Below, one piece after another: positions 33,598-42,246 of a stretch of 43,264 bases of DNA. The stretch covers positions 1 through 43,264 of the forward strand of contig CAJUSU010000012.1 of the NCBI GenBank assembly GCA_910589185.1, given 5' to 3'. The notes under the pieces were generated by a model. It saw nothing but the letters and a program-made list of their open reading frames with translations, was not told the DNA's origin and did no database searches. Numbering within the stretch: position 1 is the first letter of the stretch; every line of letters begins with the position of its first letter. The stretch comes from an uncultured Clostridia bacterium (GTDB taxonomy: Bacteria; Bacillota; Clostridia; TANB77; CAG-508). Made by a program: the position numbers and the translations under genes.

Positions 33598-35204
33598 GCT
33601 ATACTGAACAATTAGTTCCAAAAATAGAAAAAGTAAGAGAGTCAAAAGAAAAAATAAGACAATCAATAGTTAATCAGGAGGTACCAGTATTTAAAGAGGA
33701 TCCATTGAGTATGTATAGCGAAAAGATAGACCAAATAAAAGGACCAAACTATGTGATACCAACAATAACACCAGAATACTTGTATGAATCAACAACAGAA
33801 AGTGTATCAAGCAAAACATCTATGAGTGTAAATAAAGCATATTCTACATATGAATCATACATGCCAGCAGTTACTACTGATGGGAAATATATAGCAATAT
33901 GTTCGAATTATAATAGTACAAAAGGACTACAAATATACAGAGCAAACTGGAATGAAGCAGGAGATAATATAAATAATTTAACAAAAATAATAGAAAAGAC
34001 ATATGCACAGTTAGGAATTGCAACAAATGGTCCATGGTTAAGAGCTATATCATTTGGACATTATGGAGTCGGTGGAAATCCAAATGTGTGTATTTTATGG
34101 ATGAATCACGCAGACTATAGTAACAAATATATTATAGGAATCACTTTTAATAGATTAACAGAAGAACTAGGATACACAGATGACAATATAATTAAAGGAA
34201 CATACATCTACAGATATTATTCGGGCTCATCTGGATACAGATATGGAGATGTAACTGCAGTAGCTGACAAGGACCCATGTGTTGCAGCACTAGCGGCAGA
34301 TGATGCAGGATTCGGAGAAAATATTCATATAGTGAGAATAAATCCAACAACAGGAACGATATCACAATTACATACATCATGCCCAGGTTTTGCTCAAGGT
34401 TTATGGAGCTGTTATTTTGCGGCCAATGATAAGTTACTAGTAATACCATGTCCAGATGCCTATGCTTGGGGAAATGGAACATCAACAATTATGATGCTAA
34501 ATGCAGACTATACACCAAAAAAGACTTATAGTGGGTCAGAAGAAGCCTACAATTATGTAATAAATAAACAAGGAACTTATGCAATAAAAGGAAGCACATT
34601 ATATCAAGTAACAGTAGGAACTAGTAGCATTAGTTTTAAATCATTGAGAAGTATATCAGGATTACCAAGTTCGATTACATATGGTGGATGGTTTTCAAAT
34701 GATGGACTTTTCTACTATGTAATAGATTCGAGTGGATATTTATGTTGTTATGCAGTAAATTATAATTCATCTAGTTGGACTAGATTATTAAGAATATCAT
34801 GGACAGCAGGAAAATTAAGAACTGGTGTATCTGCAAATCAAAGATTTTTCTTGCAGTTTTCTTCTGAAAATTATATCAGAGGAATATTGCAACATAAGGA
34901 TCCAATCTTAAAAGGTGTAAGAATAATGGGGGTAGAATACCTACCAAAAACACCAACAAGCCTTTATACTGCAACACCATCTGATGTTGTTAGTGGTAAG
35001 ACTTTCGTTGGAAATACAGGCTCTAGGGTTAAAGGAACAATGACCAAAAGAAATAAATTGACAGTTCTACCAAGAGCAACTACACAAAACTATGGAGCAG
35101 GATATTATTCGGAAATTCAAGTAAATGGAGATGCGAATCTAATAGCTGAAAATATCAAAAAAGGTGTGACAATAATGGGGGTCACAGGAACATATAAAGG
35201 TTAG
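33594..35204 (+). CDS. Tail fibre / receptor-binding protein, beta-propeller-like
   Basis: 536 residues. The N-terminal helix (Y-T-E-Q-L-V-P-K-I-E-K-V-R) anchors to the baseplate. The middle is a series of beta-rich units (G-K-Y-I-A-I-C-S-N, W-L-R-A-I-S-F-G-H-Y-G, C-V-A-A-L-A-A-D-D), like a propeller. The C-terminus has two G-T-M/G-V-T-G-T units (I-K-K-G-V-T-I-M-G-V-T-G-T) common in Clostridia phage tails. It probably binds the host surface. Starts in ATGA overlap. Confidence 0.75.
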   Translation: MSYTEQLVPKIEKVRESKEKIRQSIVNQEVPVFKEDPLSMYSEKIDQIKGPNYVIPTITPEYLYESTTESVSSKTSMSVNKAYSTYESYMPAVTTDGKYIAICSNYNSTKGLQIYRANWNEAGDNINNLTKIIEKTYAQLGIATNGPWLRAISFGHYGVGGNPNVCILWMNHADYSNKYIIGITFNRLTEELGYTDDNIIKGTYIYRYYSGSSGYRYGDVTAVADKDPCVAALAADDAGFGENIHIVRINPTTGTISQLHTSCPGFAQGLWSCYFAANDKLLVIPCPDAYAWGNGTSTIMMLNADYTPKKTYSGSEEAYNYVINKQGTYAIKGSTLYQVTVGTSSISFKSLRSISGLPSSITYGGWFSNDGLFYYVIDSSGYLCCYAVNYNSSSWTRLLRISWTAGKLRTGVSANQRFFLQFSSENYIRGILQHKDPILKGVRIMGVEYLPKTPTSLYTATPSDVVSGKTFVGNTGSRVKGTMTKRNKLTVLPRATTQNYGAGYYSEIQVNGDANLIAENIKKGVTIMGVTGTYKG

Positions 35205-35216
35205 GAGGAAATCATA

Positions 35217-36014
35217 ATGGCAAATATAAAAATTAGATTATATCCAGGAGGACCTTTCGTACCATTCCCCACAATCAAGGGGGATGCTTTTGTTTATGGG
35301 GATTTTACAGAGGAACAATTAGAAAGATTAGTTGGACCTCGTGGACCAGAAGGGCAAAAAGGAGAAAGAGGCGAGCCATTTGCAATAGATATAATTGCAT
35401 CTAGTGTACAAGAATTAGTAGAAAACTATCAAGATATTCCAGGAGATACATATGCAATGATATCAAATGATATAGAGAATCCAGAGAATGGACAACTTTA
35501 TATAATGACTGAAAATGGGTGGCAATTTGTAGTTGATTTAAGTGGACCAAAAGGAGCAACTGGAGAAAAGGGACTTGCAGGAATAGTTGTAAGTGAAGAT
35601 GAGCCAGAAGATAGAAATGTAGTTTGGGTAAATACAAATGAAACCTATGATAGCGAAACTTATGTTGTACTTAACAAAAGAATGATTAATACTGGAGATG
35701 GAAATGTAATAAACCTAGAAAACAATTACGAGTATAGAAGGGGAATACTAGAAGCGAATCCAGAAACAGGAGTCGGTTTGACTTTAATATTACCAGATGA
35801 CATTCCAGATGACTTTAATTGTAAAGTTATATTTAAAACACCATCAGAAATACCTGACCGATATACTTTCATACAGGGCGAAAATATTAACTTTACAGAT
35901 GGATACTATATAGGCGAATTCTATATACAAGGCGATAGCCAAGTTATCTTAAGCATATATAGTGTTGGAGATAGAATAATAGGTAAAGTAGAACAATTAA
36001 GAGGAATGTATTAA
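35217..36014 (+). CDS. Collagen-like tail fibre protein, 265 aa
   Basis: Residues about 41-55 (G-P-R-G-P-E-G-Q-K-G-E-R-G) and about 109-121 (G-P-K-G-A-T-G-E-K-G) are Gly-X-Y triplets, separated by a beta-rich domain with an I-A-S-S-V-Q-E-L pattern. The C-terminal 120 residues are a beta-sandwich-like knob. Likely a trimeric receptor or accessory fibre. Strong AGGAGG site. Confidence 0.75.
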   Translation: MANIKIRLYPGGPFVPFPTIKGDAFVYGDFTEEQLERLVGPRGPEGQKGERGEPFAIDIIASSVQELVENYQDIPGDTYAMISNDIENPENGQLYIMTENGWQFVVDLSGPKGATGEKGLAGIVVSEDEPEDRNVVWVNTNETYDSETYVVLNKRMINTGDGNVINLENNYEYRRGILEANPETGVGLTLILPDDIPDDFNCKVIFKTPSEIPDRYTFIQGENINFTDGYYIGEFYIQGDSQVILSIYSVGDRIIGKVEQLRGMY

Positions 36015-36028
36015 AGGAGGAAAATATC

Positions 36029-36586
36029 ATGGCTAAAATATACATACCAGATGGAAAAGGAAATTATATACCTTTTCCAGTATTAAAAGGCGACAAAGGA
36101 GATAAGGGCGATAAAGGTCAAGATGGAGCAGATGTTGAGTTTGCAATAATAGAAGGATTCCTATGCTATAGATATCCAGAAAATGAATGGGTACAAATAA
36201 TATCAATAGATGAAATAACTGGACCAAAAGGAGATACTGGAACAGTATTTGTTCCAAGCGTTGATGAATTTGGAAATTTAACTTGGAGTAATGATGCAGG
36301 TCTAGAAACACCACCAGAAGTAAATATAAAGGGAGAACAAGGTCTACCAGGAAATGATGGTTTACAAGGCGAGCCAGGAGAAAATGGAACAGATGGATAT
36401 ACTCCAATAAAAGGAATAGATTACTTTACACCAGAAGAAATTGAAAGTATATCATCAAGTATAGAGGTAAAGGTAAAAGAATATGTAGATCAACTGATAG
36501 AGAAATACCATCCTGCTCCTCCAGTAGAAACAGAAGAAACGAATCCAAATGAAAACACAGAAAATACTGAAGAAGGAAGTGAATAA
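36029..36586 (+). CDS. Collagen-like tail fibre protein, 185 aa
   Basis: Three Gly-X-Y stretches (G-D-K-G-D-K-G-D-K-G; G-P-K-G-D-T-G; G-E-Q-G-L-P-G-N-D-G-L-Q-G-E-P-G), then D-G-Y-T-P-I-K-G-I-D-Y-F-T, a frequent module in Bacillota tail fibres. The N-terminus (I-Y-I-P-D-G-K-G-N-Y-I-P-F-P) resembles that of the preceding gene, suggesting duplication of the attachment part. Ends in a Glu/Asn/Thr-rich tail. Confidence 0.75.
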   Translation: MAKIYIPDGKGNYIPFPVLKGDKGDKGDKGQDGADVEFAIIEGFLCYRYPENEWVQIISIDEITGPKGDTGTVFVPSVDEFGNLTWSNDAGLETPPEVNIKGEQGLPGNDGLQGEPGENGTDGYTPIKGIDYFTPEEIESISSSIEVKVKEYVDQLIEKYHPAPPVETEETNPNENTENTEEGSE

Positions 36587-36587
36587 T

Positions 36588-36905
36588 ATGGGAAATTTAA
36601 CGCTACAACAAATAGCGACAGGAATAGGAATCATAGTGGCAATACTAACACCGATAATAGGCATATATAAAGCATATAAAAAGAATGTCCAAGATAAATT
36701 CGAACAAATAAATAAGACTATTGAAAAACAGCAAAATGAAATAGAAATACTAAAGAAAGAATCAACGATAAACAAAAGCGAAAACATATTGCTTATAAAA
36801 AGTGTACAAGCATGTCTAAAGGGCTTAAAGGAGCAGGGATGCAATGGACCAGTTACAGAAGCAATAACAAATATTGATGAATACTTGTTAAAAGCAAGTC
36901 ATTAG
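36588..36905 (+). CDS. Membrane-anchored coiled-coil protein (holin accessory, XhlA/BhlA-like)
   Basis: 105 residues: one N-terminal transmembrane helix (I-A-T-G-I-G-I-I-V-A-I-L-T-P-I-I-G-I-Y), then a basic segment and a coiled coil. Its location just before the holin-like gene and endolysin suggests part of the lysis module. Start ATG is 1 nt after the preceding stop, with GAAGGAAG as ribosome site. Confidence 0.65.
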   Translation: MGNLTLQQIATGIGIIVAILTPIIGIYKAYKKNVQDKFEQINKTIEKQQNEIEILKKESTINKSENILLIKSVQACLKGLKEQGCNGPVTEAITNIDEYLLKASH

Positions 36906-36921
36906 AAGGGAGGTGGAAAAG

Positions 36922-37236
36922 ATGGATTTAGAATACTTAATATTGAATTCGTCAAAAATTCTAGCACTAATTGGTGGTATAGCTTTTATCGTTACTATAA
37001 TAATTGAAGTAATAAAAGGAACAAAGCTATTAGAAAGAGTACCAACGCAATTGGTAGTAATTATAGTATCAATATTAGTGTGCGTAATAGGATATGTAGC
37101 ATACGCATCCTATGCAGGAATGCCAATAACTTGGTACTATATTTTCGCTGCTTTTGTGTCATCATTTGTGGTGTCTTATGTATCGATGTATGGTTTTGAT
37201 ACATTAAACGAATTATACCAGCGATTTAAGAAATAA
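36922..37236 (+). CDS. Phage holin
   Basis: 104 residues with three hydrophobic segments (A-L-I-G-G-I-A-F-I-V-T-I-I-I; L-V-V-I-I-V-S-I-L-V-C-V-I-G-Y; Y-Y-I-F-A-A-F-V-S-S-F-V-V) and a charged C-terminus. This is typical of holins that open the membrane for the endolysin encoded next. ATG at 36922 follows GGGAGG; an in-frame GTG upstream lies inside the ribosome site. Confidence 0.8.
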   Translation: MDLEYLILNSSKILALIGGIAFIVTIIIEVIKGTKLLERVPTQLVVIIVSILVCVIGYVAYASYAGMPITWYYIFAAFVSSFVVSYVSMYGFDTLNELYQRFKK

Positions 37237-37239
37237 CCA

Positions 37240-37283
37240 AAACAGAAAAAGAACAAAACTGCTCCAAATAAATAATTTGGAGG
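37240..37283 (+). promoter_or_regulatory. Endolysin leader with perfect ribosome-site hairpin
   Basis: AAACAGAAAAAGAACAA (37240-37256), identical over 17 nt to the capsid leader, precedes a perfect 8-bp stem: CTCCAAAT (37262-37269) with ATTTGGAG (37275-37282), loop of 5 nt. The stem contains four of five bases of the GGAGG ribosome site. Translation of the endolysin should be low until the stem is opened, for example by pairing with the segment at 14653-14684. Confidence 0.6.
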
Positions 37284-37292
37284 TAAAATAAT

Positions 37293-38201
37293 ATGGCAAC
37301 AAAAACGCAAGTAAATAATTTTATAAAGCAATTGGCAGCTTTAGCAATTGCAGAATGTAATAAAAGAATAAAAAAGGTATTACCAAGTATCTGTATTGCA
37401 CAGGCAGCATTAGAAACAGGATGGGGAACATCAAAGCTAATGACCAAAGCAAATGCATATTTTGGTATTAAAGCGACTAGTGATTGGAAGGGAAAAGTGT
37501 TTAATTCTAAAACATCAGAGTGTTACGATGGAAAAAGTTATACAAATATAACTGCATGTTTTAGAGCTTATGACTCGGTTGCTGAATCAGTATCTGACTA
37601 CTATGATCTAATCACAGGCTTAAGTAGATATGCAGGTGCTATAAATGAAACAAACGCAGAAAAGTGCATAACTGCAATAAAAAATGGAGGTTATGCAACT
37701 AGTCCTACATACATAAAGAATGTTATGAGCATCGTAAATGACTATAATTTGACACAATATGACTCTTGTATGAAATCTGGACAAAGTAACACTAATAGTT
37801 CATATACTACACCTGTGGGTGCAGGTAACACACCTACAGGTGGTACAACTTATACTGTAGTAGCAGGAGATAATTTAACCAAAATAGCAAAACGATTTGG
37901 AACTACAGTAGATGCAATTTATGAGATAAATAAAGGGGTTATAGGCAATGACAAGAACTTAATTAAACCAGGTCAAGTGTTCAAAATACCAACTGGAACT
38001 AGAACAAAAACTATCATTGCTAATAGTGGATTAGTGTTAAGAAGCGAAGCAAGAAAAGGCTCTGTATATCTAGCAGCATATCCAAAAGGAACAAAGGTTA
38101 CAGTAACTTCTGAAAATGTAGCAAATGCAGATGGATTCAATTGGGATGCAGTAGTGGTAAATGGAAGGTCTGGATATATGGCAAATGCATATTTAAAATA
38201 A
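37293..38201 (+). CDS. Endolysin: glucosaminidase + LysM + SH3b
   Basis: 302 residues. Residues 1-160 form a GH73-type glucosaminidase (A-Q-A-A-L-E-T-G-W-G-T-S; the Glu is the probable catalytic acid; Y-F-G-I-K-A). Residues about 188-234 are a LysM repeat (Y-T-V-V-A-G-D-N-L-T-K-I-A-K-R-F-G-T-T), and about 236-302 an SH3b wall-binding domain (L-V-L-R-S-E-A, G-Y-M-A-N-A-Y-L). It cuts host peptidoglycan at lysis. It has no signal peptide, so it depends on the holin. Its ribosome site lies in a hairpin. Confidence 0.92.
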   Translation: MATKTQVNNFIKQLAALAIAECNKRIKKVLPSICIAQAALETGWGTSKLMTKANAYFGIKATSDWKGKVFNSKTSECYDGKSYTNITACFRAYDSVAESVSDYYDLITGLSRYAGAINETNAEKCITAIKNGGYATSPTYIKNVMSIVNDYNLTQYDSCMKSGQSNTNSSYTTPVGAGNTPTGGTTYTVVAGDNLTKIAKRFGTTVDAIYEINKGVIGNDKNLIKPGQVFKIPTGTRTKTIIANSGLVLRSEARKGSVYLAAYPKGTKVTVTSENVANADGFNWDAVVVNGRSGYMANAYLK

Positions 38202-38205
38202 AGTG

Positions 38206-38302
38206 AAAAGGGATAATATTTCTACTAGAACAAATAATACCAGTAGTAGCACTAAAAGTACACCACAGGCGTTATTCATAGTAGAATGTTATCCTTTTTT
38301 TT
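38206..38302 (+). terminator. Long terminator ending the late operon
   Basis: GGATAA (38211-38216) and TTCTACTA (38220-38227) pair with TAGTAGAA (38279-38286) and TTATCC (38289-38294), followed by eight T residues. The 51-nt apical region holds further small complementary pieces. It lies right after the endolysin stop. Confidence 0.85.
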
Positions 38303-38420
38303 ATGCCGAAAACACCGAAAAATCAAGGAAAATGAACCGAAACATTTGTTTTAAAAAGTGTGCGTAAAAGCTGGATATATTAACAAAAGTGTGGTATTGT
38401 TTAGTTAGGAGGTGAGTATT

Positions 38421-39353
38421 ATGTTGACAGGGAAATTCGGAATCGAAATTGAACTAACAGGAATAACAAAAGATGAAGCCGCAGATACCATAAAAACAAT
38501 AGTAGGCGGAAGAATAGAACATACACACGATGGCTATTATACAAGAAAAATACATGCAACTGATGGTAGGGTATGGAAGGTAATGAATGATGCAAGTATA
38601 AGAAAAGTAAATTCAAGAGGAAATTCAACAAATGATAATGATTATTCAGTAGAGGTAGTAAGCCCAATACTAACAGAAACAGACATAGACACAATGCAGA
38701 TAATAACTAGAGCATTAAGAACAGCAGGAGGGAAAACAAACGATAGCTGTGGTATACATATACACCTAGATGGATCCAACCAAACAGTTCAAAGCCTAAA
38801 GAATTACATAAACATCATAGCAAGTAAAAATGACCTACTATACAAAGCACTACAAATAAAACCAGCAAGAATAAGATGGTGTAAGAAAATGGATGAAAGA
38901 CTAGTAAACGAAATAAAAAGAAAAAAACCAAAGACAAAACAAGCAATAAAGGATATATGGTATAATACAAAGAATGCAGGATATTACGGACACTACAACG
39001 ATACCAGATATCACTTCCTAAATCTACATAGCTACTTTAATGGAAATGGAACGGTAGAATTAAGAGGATTCAATTCAACATTACACGCAGGAAAAATAAA
39101 AGCATACATACTACTAGCACTAGCAATAAATAATCAAGCACTAACGCAAAAGAAAGCAACTAACAGAAAAGTACAAGAAGAAAATGAAAAATTCGCAATG
39201 AGAGTATACTTAAATAGAATCGGATTCATAGGAGATGAATACAAGAATTATAGGGAACACCTATATAAACACCTAGATGGATGTGCAGCATGGAGATATG
39301 GACCAAATGATCCAAGATATAAAAAGAATAAAAAGGAGGCGAAGATATCATGA
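38421..39353 (+). CDS. Putative amidoligase (Amidoligase_2, ATP-grasp-like COOH-NH2 ligase)
   Basis: 310 residues. F-G-I-E-I-E-L-T-G at the N-terminus, Y-S-V-E-V-V-S-P-I-L, C-G-I-H-I-H-L-D-G and later F-L-N-L-H-S-Y and V-E-L-R-G-F-N-S-T match the phage amidoligase family, expected to form amide bonds on peptides or small molecules. The ATG at 38421 follows AGGAGGTG. It overlaps the downstream GGCT gene by 4 bp; such pairing has been noted for this family. Substrate unknown. The pair lies after the late terminator, so it is separate cargo. Confidence 0.8.
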   Translation: MLTGKFGIEIELTGITKDEAADTIKTIVGGRIEHTHDGYYTRKIHATDGRVWKVMNDASIRKVNSRGNSTNDNDYSVEVVSPILTETDIDTMQIITRALRTAGGKTNDSCGIHIHLDGSNQTVQSLKNYINIIASKNDLLYKALQIKPARIRWCKKMDERLVNEIKRKKPKTKQAIKDIWYNTKNAGYYGHYNDTRYHFLNLHSYFNGNGTVELRGFNSTLHAGKIKAYILLALAINNQALTQKKATNRKVQEENEKFAMRVYLNRIGFIGDEYKNYREHLYKHLDGCAAWRYGPNDPRYKKNKKEAKIS

Positions 39354-39790
39354 ACAAAGAAATGATATACATAGCATATGGAAGTAACATGAATATAGAA
39401 CAAATGAAAAGAAGATGCCCAAAGGCAATACCAATAGGAAAAGGAATACTAAAGGATTACAAACTAGTATTTAAAGGTGTAGCAGATGTAATAAAAAGCC
39501 CAGGAGATGAAGTACCAATAGCAATATGGAAAATAACAGAAGAATGTGAAAAAGCACTAGACAGATATGAGGGATTCCCACACCTATATAGAAAAGAATA
39601 TGTGACAGTAGAAATAGAGGGAAAAGAAGAAACAGGAATGGTCTATGTAATGAATAGAGGAAATATAGCACCACCAAATTGCTACTACTATAATGTAATA
39701 CACGAAGGATATAAAGACTTTAAGATAAATAGAAATGCACTAGAAAAAGCATACAGAGAAAGTTGTAAATCAATAAGAAATGAAGCATAG
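39350..39790 (+). CDS. Gamma-glutamylcyclotransferase-like protein (GGCT/AIG2)
   Basis: 146 residues: I-A-Y-G-S-N-M-N at the start is the substrate-binding loop, L-D-R-Y-E-G-F-P contains the probable catalytic Glu, and V-Y-V-M-N-R and P-P-N-C-Y-Y-Y-N-V-I complete the fold. It would release gamma-glutamyl groups as 5-oxoproline. Together with the amidoligase it could make and then trim a gamma-glutamyl or similar amide tag. AGGAGG ribosome site, ATGA overlap. Confidence 0.87.
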   Translation: MNKEMIYIAYGSNMNIEQMKRRCPKAIPIGKGILKDYKLVFKGVADVIKSPGDEVPIAIWKITEECEKALDRYEGFPHLYRKEYVTVEIEGKEETGMVYVMNRGNIAPPNCYYYNVIHEGYKDFKINRNALEKAYRESCKSIRNEA

Positions 39791-39792
39791 AA

Positions 39793-39826
39793 AAAAGCAA
39801 TGGGTACACACAGCCCTATTGCTTTT
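39793..39826. terminator. Bidirectional terminator between convergent genes
   Basis: AAAAGCAAT pairs with ATTGCTTTT, extended by GGG/CCC across a single bulged T. Both strands end in T runs. It separates the amidoligase pair from the leftward Xre gene. Confidence 0.85.
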
Positions 39827-39835
39827 GAGTTAAGC

Positions 39836-40081
39836 TTATTTATTTTTTTCATATTGAACATCTTTGAATAATGGGTTACGAAAAAACTCGTATAATTCAA
39901 TATTAAATGCTTCACAAATATGAAGAAGTGTGTCTAACTTTAAGAGTTCTACTTTACCAAGCATAAAATCATTTAATGTATTAGAAATTCCAGCAAGATT
40001 AGTAACCGCATTTATAGTTTTAATATTATTTTCTTTCATTAATTCTAAAATTCGTTTTCGTATTGCTTCAGATAATTGCAT
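39836..40081 (-). CDS. Small Xre-family regulator downstream of the RT gene
   Basis: 81 residues starting M-Q-L-S-E-A-I-R-K-R-I, with a helix-turn-helix (A-V-T-N-L-A-G-I-S-N-T-L-N-D-F-M-L-G-K) and a third-helix tail (L-L-H-I-C-E-A-F-N-I-E-L-Y-E-F-F). I chose the second ATG because GGAGGT lies 9 nt before it and touches the first. It has the same direction as the RT operon and lies 95 nt behind it, so it may be co-transcribed and control the ExoIII promoter. Confidence 0.8.
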   Translation of the reverse strand: MQLSEAIRKRILELMKENNIKTINAVTNLAGISNTLNDFMLGKVELLKLDTLLHICEAFNIELYEFFRNPLFKDVQYEKNK

Positions 40082-40176
40082 AATTGCCATACCTCCAAAA
40101 AAAGTATAGCAAAGGTATAAATAAAAGGTTTCGAACGCAACCGAAAAAAACGGATAAAACCGAAATTATGAAATAT

Positions 40177-42246
40177 TTACAATCCATATTTTTTTAATAT
40201 ATAATCAAAAAAATGTTCCAATTCATATTTTGCAGAATTAGGTAATTTAGAAGAAAGAATAGGAGCAGGAATAGTTAGTTTTGAACTTTTCTTCTTTTCT
40301 CGTTTAAAAACAACCCTTTGCTTATCTAAATATAATTTTTGAATAGAATAACCATTATCAAGCCAACTATCGGAAAAAAGACCTGTTCCCTTTCTATACC
40401 AATAGCATGAGTGCTTATAAGCAGAATCACAAAGTTTAGATTCAAGAATATTTTCGATATCTTTGAATTTTAAAGCAAAGGTTTGTTTATTACAATTTGC
40501 AAAATACTCAAATAAATTTTCATAAATACTCTTTCGTTTTCGTTGTTTTATATTATCAGCATTTTGGATGTCATTAATAATCTGATATACATCAATATCA
40601 CGCAAATGCATCAAATCAGAGTCAACAAATAAAATTTCATCTTCTATACAAAATTCATGCACATAAGCCATATTCCTAATAGTTTTATCTTTAGATAATT
40701 TTTTAAATATAATCCTACGAGATTGGTCAGGACTAATTTTTTTATCACAGTAATAACATTTTCCATCTTGTCTATCCCATACAGATTTATATTTGCCACT
40801 AACTTTTAACATCTCTTGAGAATCCAATCTATCCATAAAATAATCAGGGTCAAGGAAAATATTTTTTTTTGTATCAATTTTTTTATGTTCAACTAAAACA
40901 ACATCCTCTAAATTAATAACTTGAACATTTTTATTTGTTGTTAATGTAAAATTCTGTCTACCTAAAGAATCCTTATACCAATATTTGTTTATTAACATTT
41001 TAGTGTCTTTTTTTGGATAAATATTCTTCATAAGCTTTAACAAAAGAGCAGAAACTAAAATATCAATATGCTTAAAAATTTCAGCAGATTCTTCGACACG
41101 ATGATATGAAGCCCAGCCATGTAACTTTGCATTAATAGATTGAATTAGTGTTTTTTGTGACCATTTGGTTTCTGGATTAAGAATCAGTTCTTCCAAATCT
41201 TTTTCAAAATTGCTAACAGCCTTTTCAGATGGAATGCAATAAACATGACCATTGAGTCTACAATAAAAGCGTGATAAAAAGTCGAATCCATTACTAATAT
41301 GTTCTATATGTGTTTTTTTTGATGATAATTCTAAACCACGAATAGCAAGAAATTCTTTAATAGCTTGTAGATATTTTTCTGCAGTTTCTTTTGAACGAGC
41401 AGAAATACAAATATCGTCAGCGAATCTAACGGCATAACCATCAAAGTAATCAATGTGTTCTTTGTCAGCTTGTAAATCATAAAGTAATTTTTGAATACCA
41501 TCTAAAGTCATATTTCCTAATAATGGAGAAATATTACATCCTAAAGAAATACCAGTATCAACAGGGAATATTTCATTATTGAAAACAATTCCAGCCTCAA
41601 TAAATTCCTTTAGAACATGCTTATTCATTGGAATATTATCTAATAACCACTTATGACTAATAGAATCGTAGCAAGATTTAACATCACATATTAAAAACCA
41701 TTCTGGAGCATTTGGCTCTTTTAATAAATCCATAATAAGTGCATGAGCATCCAAAGCGGATCTACCTTTTCGAAAAGCAAAAGACTTTCTATCAGCAGTA
41801 GCCTCGGAAATAGGTTCTAAAGCCATTGAATATAAAACTTGCATAGCTCTATCATACATTGATGGAATACCAATTCTTCGTTCCTTACTTGAGCGTGCAT
41901 CATTTATTACAAACCTTTTGAATGGCTTGGATTTATAATTGTAGGGTGTTAAAGAAATAGCAGCTCTCATTTTATCCGAAGCTTTTATCCAGCGAACATT
42001 GTCTATACCTGGGGAAGATTTTAAGACTTCAGAAACTTTGTGAACTGCTAATGCTTTTGCCTCAATAGAAGAAACAATGCGAATACTTAATTTTTTGACT
42101 TGGTCCTGCTTACTTTTAAATGCAGCAATAGAAAGGAGCTTTTGCCACTTTAGGATTTTTTCTTCTGCAGAATTCCAATCAAAGGAATTCCACATATCTG
42201 CTAAAGTCTCATCTGGAAAATTAATTGTATTTGATGTTATTCTCAT
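40177..42246 (-). CDS. Group II intron-like reverse transcriptase/maturase, no intron RNA
   Basis: 689 residues. An N-terminal extension and RVT_N-like region (about 20-95), then RT blocks: R-R-I-G-I-P-S-M-Y-D-R (123-133), S-F-A-F-R-K-G-R-S (155-163), I-C-D-V-K-S-C-Y-D with catalytic D188, G-I-S-L-G-C-N-I-S-P (232-241; P-Q-G replaced by S-L-G), and R-F-A-D-D (274-278), then G-L-E-L-S-S-K-K-T. The thumb/maturase has L-H-G-W-A-S-Y-H-R. A C-x2-C (497, 500) and H-x2-C (530, 533) recall a degenerate HNH, followed by about 150 unassigned residues. No domain V-like sequence is seen downstream. Start overlaps ExoIII as ATGA after GGAGGTGG. Confidence 0.88.
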   Translation of the reverse strand: MRITSNTINFPDETLADMWNSFDWNSAEEKILKWQKLLSIAAFKSKQDQVKKLSIRIVSSIEAKALAVHKVSEVLKSSPGIDNVRWIKASDKMRAAISLTPYNYKSKPFKRFVINDARSSKERRIGIPSMYDRAMQVLYSMALEPISEATADRKSFAFRKGRSALDAHALIMDLLKEPNAPEWFLICDVKSCYDSISHKWLLDNIPMNKHVLKEFIEAGIVFNNEIFPVDTGISLGCNISPLLGNMTLDGIQKLLYDLQADKEHIDYFDGYAVRFADDICISARSKETAEKYLQAIKEFLAIRGLELSSKKTHIEHISNGFDFLSRFYCRLNGHVYCIPSEKAVSNFEKDLEELILNPETKWSQKTLIQSINAKLHGWASYHRVEESAEIFKHIDILVSALLLKLMKNIYPKKDTKMLINKYWYKDSLGRQNFTLTTNKNVQVINLEDVVLVEHKKIDTKKNIFLDPDYFMDRLDSQEMLKVSGKYKSVWDRQDGKCYYCDKKISPDQSRRIIFKKLSKDKTIRNMAYVHEFCIEDEILFVDSDLMHLRDIDVYQIINDIQNADNIKQRKRKSIYENLFEYFANCNKQTFALKFKDIENILESKLCDSAYKHSCYWYRKGTGLFSDSWLDNGYSIQKLYLDKQRVVFKREKKKSSKLTIPAPILSSKLPNSAKYELEHFFDYILKKYGL

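Noticed and set aside
33594..42246. Diversity-generating retroelement acting on tail fibre genes
   Set aside because: The RT is too long and has maturase features; no template/variable repeat pair with adenine-specific differences was noticed near the fibre genes.
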